From: Paracoccaceae bacterium
GTDB taxonomy: Bacteria > Pseudomonadota > Alphaproteobacteria > Rhodobacterales > Rhodobacteraceae
DNA length: 33,309 nt
NCBI GenBank assembly: GCA_020447005.1
Contig: JAGRDO010000004.1
Span: 7,377 to 40,685 of the forward strand
Direction of reading: 5' to 3'
Both the position numbers and the translations under genes were made by a program. Under the pieces are notes generated by a model. That model ran no database searches and was not told where the DNA came from. It saw only the letters and a list, made by a program, of their open reading frames with translations. Positions 1-9,501 of the stretch are shown in pieces (position 1 is the first letter of the stretch; every line of letters begins with the position of its first letter).

Positions 1-551
1 ATCAGGGCTTTGGCGACGGGCTTGATGCCGACGCGGCCGGCGTGCGCCTGATCGCAAGCCGCCTGCCCGAGGTTCTGATCGCGGCGTCATGCTCGAAGAA
101 TTTCGGGATCTACCGCGAACGCACCGGCGCCCTTATCGCCTTGTCAGAGCCGCGAAACCGCGACGTGACCCAAGGCACGCTGGCCTATCTCAACCGGCAG
201 AACTATTCTTTCCCGCCGGATCACGGGGCAAGGCTGGTGACGATGATCCTGAATGACCCGGCATTACGCGCCGACTGGGCCAGCGAGCTGGAGGAGGTTC
301 GTCTTGGAATGCTCGGCCTGCGCGAACATCTGGCCAGAGAGTTGCAGGCCAATGCCGGATCCGATCGCTTCGGCTTCATCGCCCAGCATCGCGGCATGTT
401 CTCGCGACTTGGTGCGTCACCCGAACAGGTCGAACGGCTCAAGACCGAACATGGCATCTACATGGTCGGCGATTCGCGCCTGAACATCGCCGGGCTGAAC
501 GCCGGGACGGTGCCGATCCTTGCCCGCGCGATCATTGACGTCGGCATCTGA
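1..551 (+). CDS. tyrB: Aromatic amino acid aminotransferase, C-terminal part (5' end outside window)
   Basis: A PLP-dependent class I aminotransferase that moves the amino group between aromatic (or acidic) amino acids and 2-oxoglutarate in the cytoplasm. The reading frame is open from the left edge (codons start at base 3) and begins with QGFGDGLDADAAGVR, a segment that lies just before the cofactor lysine in this family. The lysine motif SCSKNFGIYRERTG follows, and the carboxylate-binding arginine is in GDSRLNIAGLN near the C-terminus. From memory this is closest to the Paracoccus denitrificans aromatic aminotransferase. About 182 residues are visible of a usual length near 395, so roughly half the gene is missing. 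An internal GTG at 42 is not the real start. It converges with amtB. AspC-type specificity cannot be excluded. Confidence 0.93.
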   Translation, partial: QGFGDGLDADAAGVRLIASRLPEVLIAASCSKNFGIYRERTGALIALSEPRNRDVTQGTLAYLNRQNYSFPPDHGARLVTMILNDPALRADWASELEEVRLGMLGLREHLARELQANAGSDRFGFIAQHRGMFSRLGASPEQVERLKTEHGIYMVGDSRLNIAGLNAGTVPILARAIIDVGI

Positions 552-563
552 CCCGGACGGAAA

Positions 564-608
564 CAGGGGGGCTTTCCGCCCCCCCCTGCCCCTCCGAACG
601 GATTTTTT
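564..608 (+). terminator. Candidate terminator after tyrB
   Basis: Thirteen bases after the tyrB stop, CAGGGGGG (564-571) pairs with CCCCCCTG (581-588), an 8-bp stem with a 9-base loop. A run of six T follows at 603-608. The T-run is some 15 bases from the stem, further than in a textbook intrinsic terminator, so the exact stop point is uncertain. Confidence 0.5.
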
Positions 609-665
609 CCGGCATCACAATGAACCGCCATCTTTCCGGCTGACATATGCCCGCCGGCGGCAGGC

Positions 666-694
666 CGCCCCAAGGGCCCGATGCCCCCGGGGCG
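666..694 (-). terminator. Possible hairpin downstream of amtB
   Basis: CGCCCC (666-671) and GGGGCG (689-694) form a 6-bp GC stem just past the amtB stop on the minus strand. There is no T-run after it, so it could act in RNA stability or termination, or be incidental in GC-rich sequence. Confidence 0.28.
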
Positions 695-703
695 ACCGGG
701 ATA

Positions 704-2029
<1,326 letters not shown>

Positions 2030-2040
2030 GTTTGCAGGTC

Positions 2041-2379
2041 TCACAGCGCGTCCTCGCCGCTTTCGCCGGTCCGGACCCGAACCGCGTCTTTCAGGTCGAG
2101 GACAAAGATCTTGCCGTCACCGATCTTGTCGGTCTTTGCCACCCGGGCAATCGTGGTGACGACGTCGTCCGCCAGCGCCGCGCTGACCGCGATCTCGATC
2201 TTCAGCTTCGGTACGAAATTCACCTCGTATTCAGCGCCGCGATAGATTTCGGTATGGCCCGACTGCATGCCGAACCCTTTGATTTCACTCACCATCATCT
2301 CTCGGATCCCGACCGCGGTCAGCGCTTCGCGGACCTCGTCGAGCTTGTAGGGTTTTATGGCTGCTATGATGTATTTCAC
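2041..2379 (-). CDS. glnK: Nitrogen regulatory protein P-II (GlnK)
   Basis: A cytoplasmic trimeric P-II signal protein that senses 2-oxoglutarate and ATP/ADP, and that binds and blocks AmtB when nitrogen is plentiful. The open frame extends far upstream, but a GTG at 2379 gives exactly 112 residues, the standard P-II length, starting VKYIIAAIKPYKLDEV, with GGAG eight bases before it. The T-loop reads GHTEIYRGAEYEVNFVPK and places the uridylylated tyrosine at residue 51. The C-terminal part contains GDGKIFVLDLKDAVRVRTGE, the second P-II signature. It is the first gene of the glnK-amtB operon. glnB is an alternative name, but adjacency to amtB favours glnK. Confidence 0.96.
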   Translation of the reverse strand: MKYIIAAIKPYKLDEVREALTAVGIREMMVSEIKGFGMQSGHTEIYRGAEYEVNFVPKLKIEIAVSAALADDVVTTIARVAKTDKIGDGKIFVLDLKDAVRVRTGESGEDAL

Positions 2380-2630
2380 CTCTTCCACTCCATTGCCGGA
2401 CCCCTTGCTGGGACACTCAATGGCAGCGGAAACGCTGCGTCGCAGCATTGCAAGACGTCGAGGCCTTTGCACTTGCGGCAACCGGCGGAATCCTGAAAAT
2501 TCGGCGGAATTTGCAGCCGCTGCCCAAATATTGTGCGGAAGGCTGCGTGAAACGTGATCGTCTGCCGCTCCACATTCCGCGAAACAGCCTGTATGGTCCT
2601 GCACCAAACGAGCAGTAACGGACCGAATTC
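2380..2630. promoter_or_regulatory. Divergent control region between glnK and PBP1A
   Basis: This 251-base non-coding stretch must hold the promoters of glnK-amtB (minus) and of the PBP1A gene (plus). Three structures are visible. GCTGCG-T-CGCAGC (2434-2446) is a perfect palindrome in the glnK leader. CGGCGGAAT occurs as a direct repeat at 2483-2491 and 2502-2510, 19 bases apart. AAATTC-GGCG-GAATTT (2497-2512) is an inverted repeat around the second copy. I could not find a convincing sigma-54 element (GG-N10-GC) reading toward glnK. The binding proteins are unknown; NtrC is an expected regulator of glnK from family knowledge only. Confidence 0.5.
2434..2446. promoter_or_regulatory. Perfect palindrome in the glnK leader
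   Basis: GCTGCG-T-CGCAGC lies 55-67 bases upstream of the glnK GTG. It could be a dimeric regulator site or a small hairpin in the glnK 5' leader. The sequence alone does not decide which. Confidence 0.35.
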
Positions 2631-4826
2631 ATGAGTGGACCGGGCGGAAAGAAACCTCCCTTGGTGGCCGAGCGGCGCTATTCGAACGCGCCGACCAGAA
2701 AGCCCGCCGCCAAATCCAAGCCGCCGCGCACCCCGCGCAAACCGGCCCGCAAGGCAAGCTGGCCCGTGCGGCTGATGACCGGCACGATGCGGGTCATCTG
2801 GCGTGTTCTCTGGGGCATCGGCTGGCGCGTCGCCGCGATGGGCGGCATCGTCCTTGGTCTTTTCACGCTTTACTACTTCGCGCAGCTGCCACCGCTCGAG
2901 TCGCTGATCGACGCGCGCACGCGCGGTTCGGTGACCTTGCTCGACCGCAACGGCAAGGTCTTTGCATGGCGCGGCGAAACCTTTGGCGGCCAGATCACCA
3001 CCGAAACCGTTTCGCCCTATCTGAAGAACGCCATCATCGCGACCGAAGACAAGCGGTTCTACCGCCATCTTGCCATCAGCCCGCGCGGGATCGCCAGCGC
3101 CATCCGCATCAATCTGGCCGAAGGGCGCGGCCCGCTTGAGGGCAATGGCGGATCGACCATTACCCAGCAGGTGGCCAAGCTCATCTGCCTCGGCGTGCCC
3201 TTCGATCCGGTCCAGTGGAAGGACGAAGCCGCCTATGAGGCCGATTGCCGGGTATCGTCGAAGTGGCGCAAGCTGAAAGAGGTGCCGTTTTCCTTCGCGA
3301 TGGAGGCGAAATACGGCAAGGACAATATCCTGACGCTTTATCTCAACCGCGCCTATCTGGGCGCGGGCGCGCGCGGCTTCGAAGCGGCGGCGCAGCGCTA
3401 TTTCTCCAAATCGGCCAATGATGTCAGCCCGGCCGAGGCAGCCATGCTTGCCGGGCTTCTGAAAGCGCCGTCGCGTTATGCGCCGACAGGCGATCTGAAG
3501 CGCGCGCAGGACCGCGCGGCCGTGGTTCTGGGGCTGATGCATGATCAGCGCTATCTGACGGACAACCAGTACAACGACGCAATCGCCCATCCGGCGCGGC
3601 TGTCTGCCGCCGCCGAAGCGATGGCTGGCGGCTATTTTGCCGATTGGGTGATGGATTCCGGCCCGGCCTTTCTGACCGAGGATACGACCGAGGATGTGAC
3701 CATCCGCACCACTCTCGATCAGGACCTGCAGAAACGGGCCGAAGACGCGCTCGACTATGTCTTCGCCAACAAGGTGAAAGCGGGGTCAAAGGCGCAGGCG
3801 GCGATCATCGTGATGTCGGCGGATGGCGCCGTGCGGGCGATGGTCGGCGGGCGCAAGTCACAGGTCGCGGGTGCGTTCAACCGGGCGACGCAGGCCCTGC
3901 GACAGACCGGATCGACCTTCAAGCCCTTCGTCTATGCCGCGGCCCTCGATCTTGGCTACAACATGAACTCGATCGTCGAGGACGCGCCGATCACGCTTTA
4001 TGTCAAGGGATCGGGCGAATGGACGCCCAAGAACTACGATCCCGAATATCGCGGCTTCATCACCCTGACCGAGGCGCTGGCCCATTCGGTCAACACCGCA
4101 ACCGTCCGCGTCAGCCAGGCCGTCGGACTGGAAGCCGTGCGGCAGGTGGCCGATCAGTTCGGCATGAATTCCGATCTGGCCTCGGGTCCGGCGCTTGCGC
4201 TGGGGGTCTCTGAATCGACCCTGCTCGACATGACCGGCGCCTATGCCGGCATCCTGAACGGCGGGTCGTCGGTCACGCCCTATGGTCTGGTGGAACTGCG
4301 CCTGCGCGGCGATGACACGCCGCTGATCGGGCAAGGCGGCGGGATCGGCGACCGGGTGATCAGCGAAAACGCGGCACGCCAGTTGACCTACATGATGACG
4401 CAGGTCGTCGAACGCGGCACCGGGCGGCGCGCGCGGCTGGATGACGGCCGGCAGGTGGCCGGCAAGACCGGCACGACACAGGGTGCGCGCGATGCATGGT
4501 TCATCGGCTTTACCGCGGATTACGTCACTGGCGTCTGGATGGGCAATGATGACAACACGCCCCTGACCGGCGTCACGGGCGGCGGATTGCCGGCCGAAAT
4601 CTGGCATGAGGTGATGACACGGGTCGAGGAGGGCCAGCCAATCCGTCCCCTGCCGATGATCACCCCGTCCGAGCTTTCGGGCGACGCATGGCCCGGCCAG
4701 ATGGCAGGTGGTGCGACGGATGGCCTGCCTCAGCCGCCGCAACAGCAGCAACCAAAGGCAAAGAGGAAGGATTCCGTCGAACAGGTGCTGATCAACATCC
4801 TTGGCGCGATTTTCGGCGGCAACTGA
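2631..4826 (+). CDS. mrcA: Penicillin-binding protein 1A (bifunctional glycosyltransferase/transpeptidase)
   Basis: A class A PBP that polymerises lipid II glycan strands and crosslinks their peptides in the periplasm. Residues 1-50 are a basic, proline-rich cytoplasmic tail and about 55-84 the membrane anchor. The family 51 glycosyltransferase domain carries ATEDKRFYRH (catalytic Glu139) and GGSTITQQVAK (173-183). The transpeptidase domain carries STFK (nucleophile Ser428), SVN (486-488) and KTGT (612-615). All key residues are present. The protein has 731 residues, a little short of many PBP1A proteins, and ends in a Gln/Pro/Lys-rich segment (about 701-713). The start is the ATG at 2631; the upstream ribosome site (CGGA) is weak. 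It is transcribed away from glnK and converges on mlaC. Confidence 0.95.
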   Translation: MSGPGGKKPPLVAERRYSNAPTRKPAAKSKPPRTPRKPARKASWPVRLMTGTMRVIWRVLWGIGWRVAAMGGIVLGLFTLYYFAQLPPLESLIDARTRGSVTLLDRNGKVFAWRGETFGGQITTETVSPYLKNAIIATEDKRFYRHLAISPRGIASAIRINLAEGRGPLEGNGGSTITQQVAKLICLGVPFDPVQWKDEAAYEADCRVSSKWRKLKEVPFSFAMEAKYGKDNILTLYLNRAYLGAGARGFEAAAQRYFSKSANDVSPAEAAMLAGLLKAPSRYAPTGDLKRAQDRAAVVLGLMHDQRYLTDNQYNDAIAHPARLSAAAEAMAGGYFADWVMDSGPAFLTEDTTEDVTIRTTLDQDLQKRAEDALDYVFANKVKAGSKAQAAIIVMSADGAVRAMVGGRKSQVAGAFNRATQALRQTGSTFKPFVYAAALDLGYNMNSIVEDAPITLYVKGSGEWTPKNYDPEYRGFITLTEALAHSVNTATVRVSQAVGLEAVRQVADQFGMNSDLASGPALALGVSESTLLDMTGAYAGILNGGSSVTPYGLVELRLRGDDTPLIGQGGGIGDRVISENAARQLTYMMTQVVERGTGRRARLDDGRQVAGKTGTTQGARDAWFIGFTADYVTGVWMGNDDNTPLTGVTGGGLPAEIWHEVMTRVEEGQPIRPLPMITPSELSGDAWPGQMAGGATDGLPQPPQQQQPKAKRKDSVEQVLINILGAIFGGN

Positions 4827-4836
4827 CCCCGCCGAA
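4812..4836. terminator. Hairpin over the PBP1A stop codon, between convergent genes
   Basis: TTCGGCGG (4812-4819) pairs perfectly with CCGCCGAA (4829-4836), an 8-bp stem with a 9-base loop that contains the PBP1A TGA. It sits between the convergent mrcA and mlaC genes and could end transcription from both sides. The minus strand has AAAA rather than a U-run after it, so intrinsic termination is not assured. Confidence 0.45.
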
Positions 4837-4856
4837 GGTATTTGCCGAAGGTATTC
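4831..4856. repeat. Tandem 13-base duplication next to the mlaC stop
   Basis: GCCGAAGGTATTT (4831-4843) is followed at once by GCCGAAGGTATTC (4844-4856), twelve of thirteen bases identical, ending one base before the mlaC stop (4857-4859). Read on the minus strand it gives CGGCAAATACC after the stop, resembling the AAATAC core of the repeats at 16053 and 28850. Confidence 0.7.
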
Positions 4857-5465
4857 CTAGCCCAGTGCGCGCAAATCGGCCGTCAGGGCGGAAATGTCGC
4901 CCTTGCGGCGATCCAGCATTGCCCCGATCTCGGTGCGTTCGGCGGCCAGCATGTTCACGCCTTCGATGATGATGTTGAAGAACAGGTTCTTGCCCGACTT
5001 GTCGAAGACATGCCAGGCAACCTGGAACGGCGCCTGCCCCTTGAGGCGCGCGGTCGAGGTTACTTCAAAGAAGCTCTTCAGCGGACGCGCGCCAGTGACC
5101 TCGATCTGGCCACCGATGAATTCGCGGAACCGGCGCCCGTACTTGTGGGCGATGTAGCCCTGAAACGCCTTGACATAGGCATCCATCGCCGCCGGGCTGG
5201 CCGAGCGTCCCGCCGGGCCAAGCGCGCTTTGCGCGATGTAACGCACATCCGCATAGCGGGCGAAAATCGCCTCGAAATCACGCAGCATCGCGGCTTCGGA
5301 CTTGCCGGAATCGATCGTGGCGTTCACCGCGGCCACGGCACCGTCCACAAGCGTGCGTGCCTGATTGACATCGAGAGCGAACGCGCCCTTCGGCAATGCG
5401 GGCACCAGTGCCGCCATCGCCAGAACCGTGGCTGCGGTACGCCGGGTTACGAAACTATTGGCCAT
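4857..5465 (-). CDS. mlaC: MlaC-type periplasmic phospholipid-binding protein
   Basis: A periplasmic shuttle (MlaC/Ttg2D family) that carries phospholipids between the outer-membrane MlaA complex and the inner-membrane MlaFEDB transporter. The start at 5465 gives MANSFVTRRTAATVLAMAAL, a signal peptide with a twin-arginine-like RR, ending near GAFA. The mature part has family features such as FEAIFARYADVRYIAQSALG, YIAHKYGRRF and FNIIIEGVNMLAAERTEIG. The length of 202 residues fits the family. The ATG overlaps the end of mlaA by 11 bases and has GAGGA about six bases before it, so translation is probably coupled. The open frame runs further upstream to 5570, but that part lies inside mlaA. The mlaFED genes are not in this window. 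Confidence 0.92.
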   Translation of the reverse strand: MANSFVTRRTAATVLAMAALVPALPKGAFALDVNQARTLVDGAVAAVNATIDSGKSEAAMLRDFEAIFARYADVRYIAQSALGPAGRSASPAAMDAYVKAFQGYIAHKYGRRFREFIGGQIEVTGARPLKSFFEVTSTARLKGQAPFQVAWHVFDKSGKNLFFNIIIEGVNMLAAERTEIGAMLDRRKGDISALTADLRALG

Positions 5466-6210
5466 AGGGGTCCTCGTAAGGGTCAAACACGTCTTCTTCG
5501 ATGCCAAGCTGGTGATGGCGGTTCTGAAGATACAGAAGCCGCATCTGCGCGTAGCTGTCCGCACTTTCATATAGGATCGGATCGATCAGATCGGAATAGA
5601 GCGACCGGTCGCCGACCTTGCCGCCCACCCGGCTGGCACCGATGTAATAGCTTTCGGGGCGTCCGACGGCGCCGAGCGGATCAAGCGCCAGATCGACGAC
5701 CGAGCCGACCAGATCGCGTTCCGTCGTCGGCCCCATGACCGGCACGACGATGAAGGCGCCTTCCGGCGCGCCCCATACATGCAGCGTTTCTCCGAAATCC
5801 GTGTCTTCCGCATAGATACCAATCGAACTGGCCGGATCGAACAGCCCGGCCAGACCGATCGTCGAATTTACGGCAAAGCGCAGCGTGTTCTGCAAGGCCG
5901 GCCCCGGCCGGAATTGTAACACGGAATTGATGACCGCGCCGGGCATTCCAAGGTTCGCGGCGGCATTGGACAGCGATTGCGCGATCGGTTTCGGCAGAAT
6001 CGGATGTTCGCGCGGATGGACCGAGCCGAACACCAGGCTGTCGAGCTTGACGTTATCGGCATGAACCGCGCGGTTGGCTTCTTCATAAGGGTCGTTGAAC
6101 TCTGCGCCGGGCACCGGGCGCGAACAGGCCGAAATCGCAAGGCAAAAGCCGCCCAGTACAAAAAAGCGCGCCAAATTCGCCATATTGGCCTGTAATGGAT
6201 TTCCAATCAT
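5455..6210 (-). CDS. mlaA: MlaA (VacJ) outer-membrane lipoprotein
   Basis: An outer-membrane lipoprotein that removes mislocated phospholipids from the outer leaflet and passes them to MlaC. The N-terminus has a hydrophobic stretch ending in the lipobox AISAC. MlaA landmarks follow: DPYEEANRAVHADN, NLGMPGAVINSVLQ, TLRFAVNSTIGLAGLFDPAS, DFGETLHVWG and VPVMGPTTERDLVG. The C-terminus YLQNRHHQLGIEEDVFDPYE resembles other alphaproteobacterial members. The start at 6210 (MIGNPLQAN) gives 251 residues; the ATG at 6183 (MANLARFF) leaves a shorter n-region and is also possible, with AGG five bases before it. It is first in the mlaA-mlaC operon and divergent from the type I secretion genes. Confidence 0.93.
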   Translation of the reverse strand: MIGNPLQANMANLARFFVLGGFCLAISACSRPVPGAEFNDPYEEANRAVHADNVKLDSLVFGSVHPREHPILPKPIAQSLSNAAANLGMPGAVINSVLQFRPGPALQNTLRFAVNSTIGLAGLFDPASSIGIYAEDTDFGETLHVWGAPEGAFIVVPVMGPTTERDLVGSVVDLALDPLGAVGRPESYYIGASRVGGKVGDRSLYSDLIDPILYESADSYAQMRLLYLQNRHHQLGIEEDVFDPYEDPYGQ

Positions 6211-6302
6211 ATCTCGACTATCTTTCCTGAAACTCGACACGACGGCGTTAAATCCCATGCCAGACGCGCAACGATCTAGCCGAACTCGCAGAAAACAGCA
6301 AA

Positions 6303-6326
6303 CCGCCAAATAGAATCGGCGGAATT
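6303..6326. promoter_or_regulatory. Inverted repeat before the type I secretion operon
   Basis: CCGCC (6303-6307) and GGCGG (6318-6322) are inverted with a 10-base AT-rich spacer, about 24 bases before the ABC transporter ATG. The right half extends to TCGGCGGAATT (6316-6326), the same 11 bases found at 2501-2511 before PBP1A. This is a candidate operator; the regulator is unknown. Confidence 0.35.
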
Positions 6327-6349
6327 ACGGGCAGACAAGGTATTTCATC

Positions 6350-8086
6350 ATGAAAAACCCGATCATCGACCGCGGGAAAGAGGAAATGGCGGCCGCTCGC
6401 AGGGCCGACAACGGGCTGATGCTGTCGGTCGGGCTTTTTTCCGCATTCGTGAACGTGCTGATGCTTACCGGGCCCTTGTTCATGCTTCAGGTCTATGACC
6501 GGGTCCTGGGCAGCCGTTCTGTCGAAACGCTGGCCGCGCTTTTCGTTCTGGTCGCGTTCCTGTTCCTGATGATGGGCATTCTCGACCTTGCGCGTGGCCG
6601 TGTCGCCGCCCGCATGGCAGCACGCTATCAGGACCGGCTTGACCGGCGGGTCTTTGCCGCGGCCCTGGCCTATGGGGATGCAAAGCCCGGCGAAGCGATA
6701 TCGGGAACCGGCCTGCGCGATCTTGAGGTTATCCGGCAATTTCTGGCGTCGCCGGTGTTTCTGGCGCTTTTCGACGCGCCGTGGGCGCCGTTCTTTCTGG
6801 CGGCCGTCTTCGTCTTTCACCCCTGGCTTGGCCTGATGGCGCTGGGTGGCGGGCTGGTGCTGGTCGCCATCGCGCTGATCAACCAGTCCAGCACCCGTCA
6901 GGATGTGCTGGGCGCGCATCTCGCGGCCCAGAAGGCCGACCGGCTGGCCGATCAGTTCCGCGACGAGGCGGATGCCATCCAGAGCATGGGGATGCGCGGG
7001 GCCAGCTTCGGACGCTGGGCAGAGGCGCGCAGTGCCGCATTGTCGCAGTCGCTGCGCGCGGGCGACCGCTCCGGGGTCTGGACGGTCAGCAGCAAGACGT
7101 TCCGGCTGTTCCTGCAATCGGCGATGCTGGCGCTTGGGGCACTTCTGGTGCTGCGCGGCGAATTGACGGCGGGCGCGATGATCGCGTCGTCAATCCTGAT
7201 GGGCCGGGCGCTGGCCCCCGTCGAACAGGCAATCGGCGGCTGGGCCCTGGCCCAGCGCGCCGCAGAAGGCCGCCAGCGCCTTTCGGCCCTGCTAGGTACC
7301 ATTCCGCCGGAAACGAAGCGCACGGCGCTGCCAAAGCCGCGCGCGGTGCTCGAGGCGAACCAGCTGACAGTCGTGCCGCCGGGGCAAAGCCAGGCCGCGC
7401 TGCGCATGGTGTCGTTCCGGCTGGAACCGGGACAGGCGCTTGGCGTCATCGGCCCGTCCGGTGCCGGGAAATCGACCCTCGCGCGCGCCGTCACCGGCAT
7501 CTGGAAACCGGCGGGCGGGTGGATGCGGCTCGACGGTGCGACGCTTGACCAGTACGACCCCGACATGCTTGGCGCCCATATCGGCTATCTGCCGCAGCGG
7601 GTCACCCTGTTCGACGGAACGATTGCCGAGAACATCGCCCGGCTTTCGCAGAACCCCGACGATGCGGCAATCGTCGCGGCGGCGCAAAAGGCCGATGCGC
7701 ACAAGATGATCCTCGACCTGCCAGACGGCTACAATACCCGGGTATCGCAGGCCGGAGGGCGTCTTTCGGGCGGCCAGATCCAGCGGATCGGGCTGGCCCG
7801 CGCACTTTATGGCGACCCGGTGATCCTGGTTCTGGATGAACCGAACTCCAATCTCGACAATGCCGGGTCTCAGGCGCTGAACGCGGCCATCCGCGCCATG
7901 AAGGACGATGGCCGATCGGTGATCATCATGGCGCACCGTCCGGCGGCAATTCAGGAATGCGACACCCTCCTGATGCTCGACAACGGCACCCGGCGGGCCT
8001 TCGGGCCACGGGACGAGGTGCTGAACTCGGTGGTGCGAAACGCCAAGGACATTGCCCGTGCCAGCGGTCATGGAGGCGTGTCATGA
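6350..8086 (+). CDS. Type I secretion ABC transporter (permease/ATPase, PrtD-like)
   Basis: The inner-membrane energy component of a type I secretion system, which drives a protein from cytoplasm to outside in one step. Residues 1-310 hold the transmembrane domain (six expected helices, for example [23 protein letters not shown]). The nucleotide-binding domain follows, with Walker [10 protein letters not shown] (368-376), signature LSGGQ (472-476), Walker B VILVLDEP (491-498) and the switch histidine in MAHRP. At 578 residues and without an N-terminal C39 peptidase domain it belongs with PrtD/AprD-type exporters rather than HlyB or bacteriocin exporters. The start is the ATG at 6350 (AAGG about 10 bases before). 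The stop overlaps the membrane-fusion gene by ATGA. No substrate gene is adjacent. Confidence 0.93.
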   Translation: MKNPIIDRGKEEMAAARRADNGLMLSVGLFSAFVNVLMLTGPLFMLQVYDRVLGSRSVETLAALFVLVAFLFLMMGILDLARGRVAARMAARYQDRLDRRVFAAALAYGDAKPGEAISGTGLRDLEVIRQFLASPVFLALFDAPWAPFFLAAVFVFHPWLGLMALGGGLVLVAIALINQSSTRQDVLGAHLAAQKADRLADQFRDEADAIQSMGMRGASFGRWAEARSAALSQSLRAGDRSGVWTVSSKTFRLFLQSAMLALGALLVLRGELTAGAMIASSILMGRALAPVEQAIGGWALAQRAAEGRQRLSALLGTIPPETKRTALPKPRAVLEANQLTVVPPGQSQAALRMVSFRLEPGQALGVIGPSGAGKSTLARAVTGIWKPAGGWMRLDGATLDQYDPDMLGAHIGYLPQRVTLFDGTIAENIARLSQNPDDAAIVAAAQKADAHKMILDLPDGYNTRVSQAGGRLSGGQIQRIGLARALYGDPVILVLDEPNSNLDNAGSQALNAAIRAMKDDGRSVIIMAHRPAAIQECDTLLMLDNGTRRAFGPRDEVLNSVVRNAKDIARASGHGGVS

Positions 8087-9387
8087 CCGGCCACCCCGCC
8101 AGCCTTTCCCCGCGCCCGGCCCTCATTCTGGGCTTTGTCGCGCTTTTGCTGCTGGTCGGCGGCTTCGGGCTCTGGTCGGTGACGACACGCATTGCAGGTG
8201 CCGTCGTCGCAAGCGGCCAGGTCGAGGTGGAACAGAACCGGCAGGTGGTCCAGCACCCCGACGGGGGCGTGGTTGACGAAATCCTTGTCAAGGATGGCGA
8301 CATTGTCGAGGCCGGTCAGGTTCTGATCAGGCTCGACGGCGCGCTTCTCACCTCGGAAATGACGATCGTCGAAGGGCAGTTCTTCGAAATTCAGGCGCGG
8401 CGCGGGCGGCTGGAGGCCGAGCGTGACGATGCGGCACAGATTCGCTTTCCTGCCGAGCTGGAAAAGGCGGCCGAGGCCAACCCCGACTTCGCCGCATTGA
8501 TGCGCGGGCAGGAAAGGCTGTTCATCGCGCGCGCGGAAACGGAAGCGAATGAGATCGAACAGTTGCAACGCCGCCGCGCGCAGATCGCGGATCAGATCAC
8601 CGGAATTTCGGCACAACGCCAGTCCGTGGACAGCCAGTTGCGGCTGATCGGCAAGGAACTGGCCGACCTTCAGGGCCTGCTCGATCGCGGGCTGACACAG
8701 GCGGGGCGGGTTCTTGCACTTGAGCGCGAGAAGGCCCGGCTCGAAGGTGTCGGAGGAGAGCTGGACGCCGCCCGGGCCGAGGCTGAAGGCAAGACCACCG
8801 AGATCGACATCGAGATTTCGAAACGCAGCGCGACGCGGCGCGAAGAGGCCAACAGCCAGCTGCGCGACCTTGGCTACCGCGAACTTGAGCTGGCCGAGCG
8901 GCGGCGCGCGCTGGCCGAACAGATCGCCCGGCTGGACATTCGCGCGCCGGTGGGCGGGGCGATCCATGCGTTGCAGGTGACAACGCCGCGTTCGGTGCTG
9001 CGCGCGGCCGAGCCTGTGCTCTACATCATCCCGCAGGACCGGCCTCTGGTCATCGCGGCGCGGATTTCGCCCATTCATGTCGACGAGATACGTATCGGGC
9101 AGGACGTGACCCTGCGCTTTGCCGCCTTCGACAGCCGCACGACACCCGAACTGGCCGGTCAGGTCAGCCGGATATCGGCGGATGCGCTGGTGGATGAGGC
9201 GAACAAGACAAGCTATTATCGGGCCGAAATCATCCTGGGCGCCAACGAGATGTCCAAACTCGGTGACCGGACGGTCATTCCGGGCATGCCGGTCGAGGTC
9301 TTCATCCGCACCGCGGAACGCACCCCTCTGGCCTATCTGATCAAGCCGCTGGCCGAGTATTTCAATCGCGCGTTCCGCGAAAGCTGA
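8083..9387 (+). CDS. Type I secretion membrane-fusion protein (HlyD/PrtE family)
   Basis: The periplasmic adaptor linking the ABC transporter to a TolC-like outer-membrane channel. From the start at 8083 (434 residues) there is a short cytoplasmic tail, one membrane segment (about 13-33), a first lipoyl half ([19 protein letters not shown]), a long helical hairpin rich in Glu, Arg and Gln (about 95-285), a second lipoyl half ([14 protein letters not shown]) and a beta-barrel. The C-terminus [20 protein letters not shown] is typical of PrtE-type adaptors. The ATG overlaps the transporter stop as ATGA with GGAGG seven bases before it, so the open frame upstream to 7957 is not used. No outer-membrane partner lies in the window; a shared TolC elsewhere is likely. 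Confidence 0.93.
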   Translation: MTGHPASLSPRPALILGFVALLLLVGGFGLWSVTTRIAGAVVASGQVEVEQNRQVVQHPDGGVVDEILVKDGDIVEAGQVLIRLDGALLTSEMTIVEGQFFEIQARRGRLEAERDDAAQIRFPAELEKAAEANPDFAALMRGQERLFIARAETEANEIEQLQRRRAQIADQITGISAQRQSVDSQLRLIGKELADLQGLLDRGLTQAGRVLALEREKARLEGVGGELDAARAEAEGKTTEIDIEISKRSATRREEANSQLRDLGYRELELAERRRALAEQIARLDIRAPVGGAIHALQVTTPRSVLRAAEPVLYIIPQDRPLVIAARISPIHVDEIRIGQDVTLRFAAFDSRTTPELAGQVSRISADALVDEANKTSYYRAEIILGANEMSKLGDRTVIPGMPVEVFIRTAERTPLAYLIKPLAEYFNRAFRES

Positions 9388-9501
9388 CCTGTAGCGCCTG
9401 GCAGTGCCGCCCCTGCCCGCCACCCGGCCTTGCAACGTTTTGGGCTTTCAAATCGCCTGTCGCGGGGCTAGCGTCCGCCCCGGACAAGACAAGAGGACAC
9501 C

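Noticed and set aside
2380-2630. Sigma-54 promoter for glnK
   Set aside because: I looked for GG-N10-GC with TTGC on the minus strand; the closest (AGGCCTCGACGTCTTGC) has the wrong spacing (12 instead of 10).
2376-3590. Minus-strand open frame of 404 codons opposite PBP1A, running into glnK
   Set aside because: Shadow frame across the PBP1A start; the P-II protein fits exactly 112 codons from the GTG at 2379 in a different frame.
8068-9435. Minus-strand open frame of 455 codons opposite the membrane-fusion gene
   Set aside because: Shadow frame without domain features; the plus-strand HlyD-type protein is clear.
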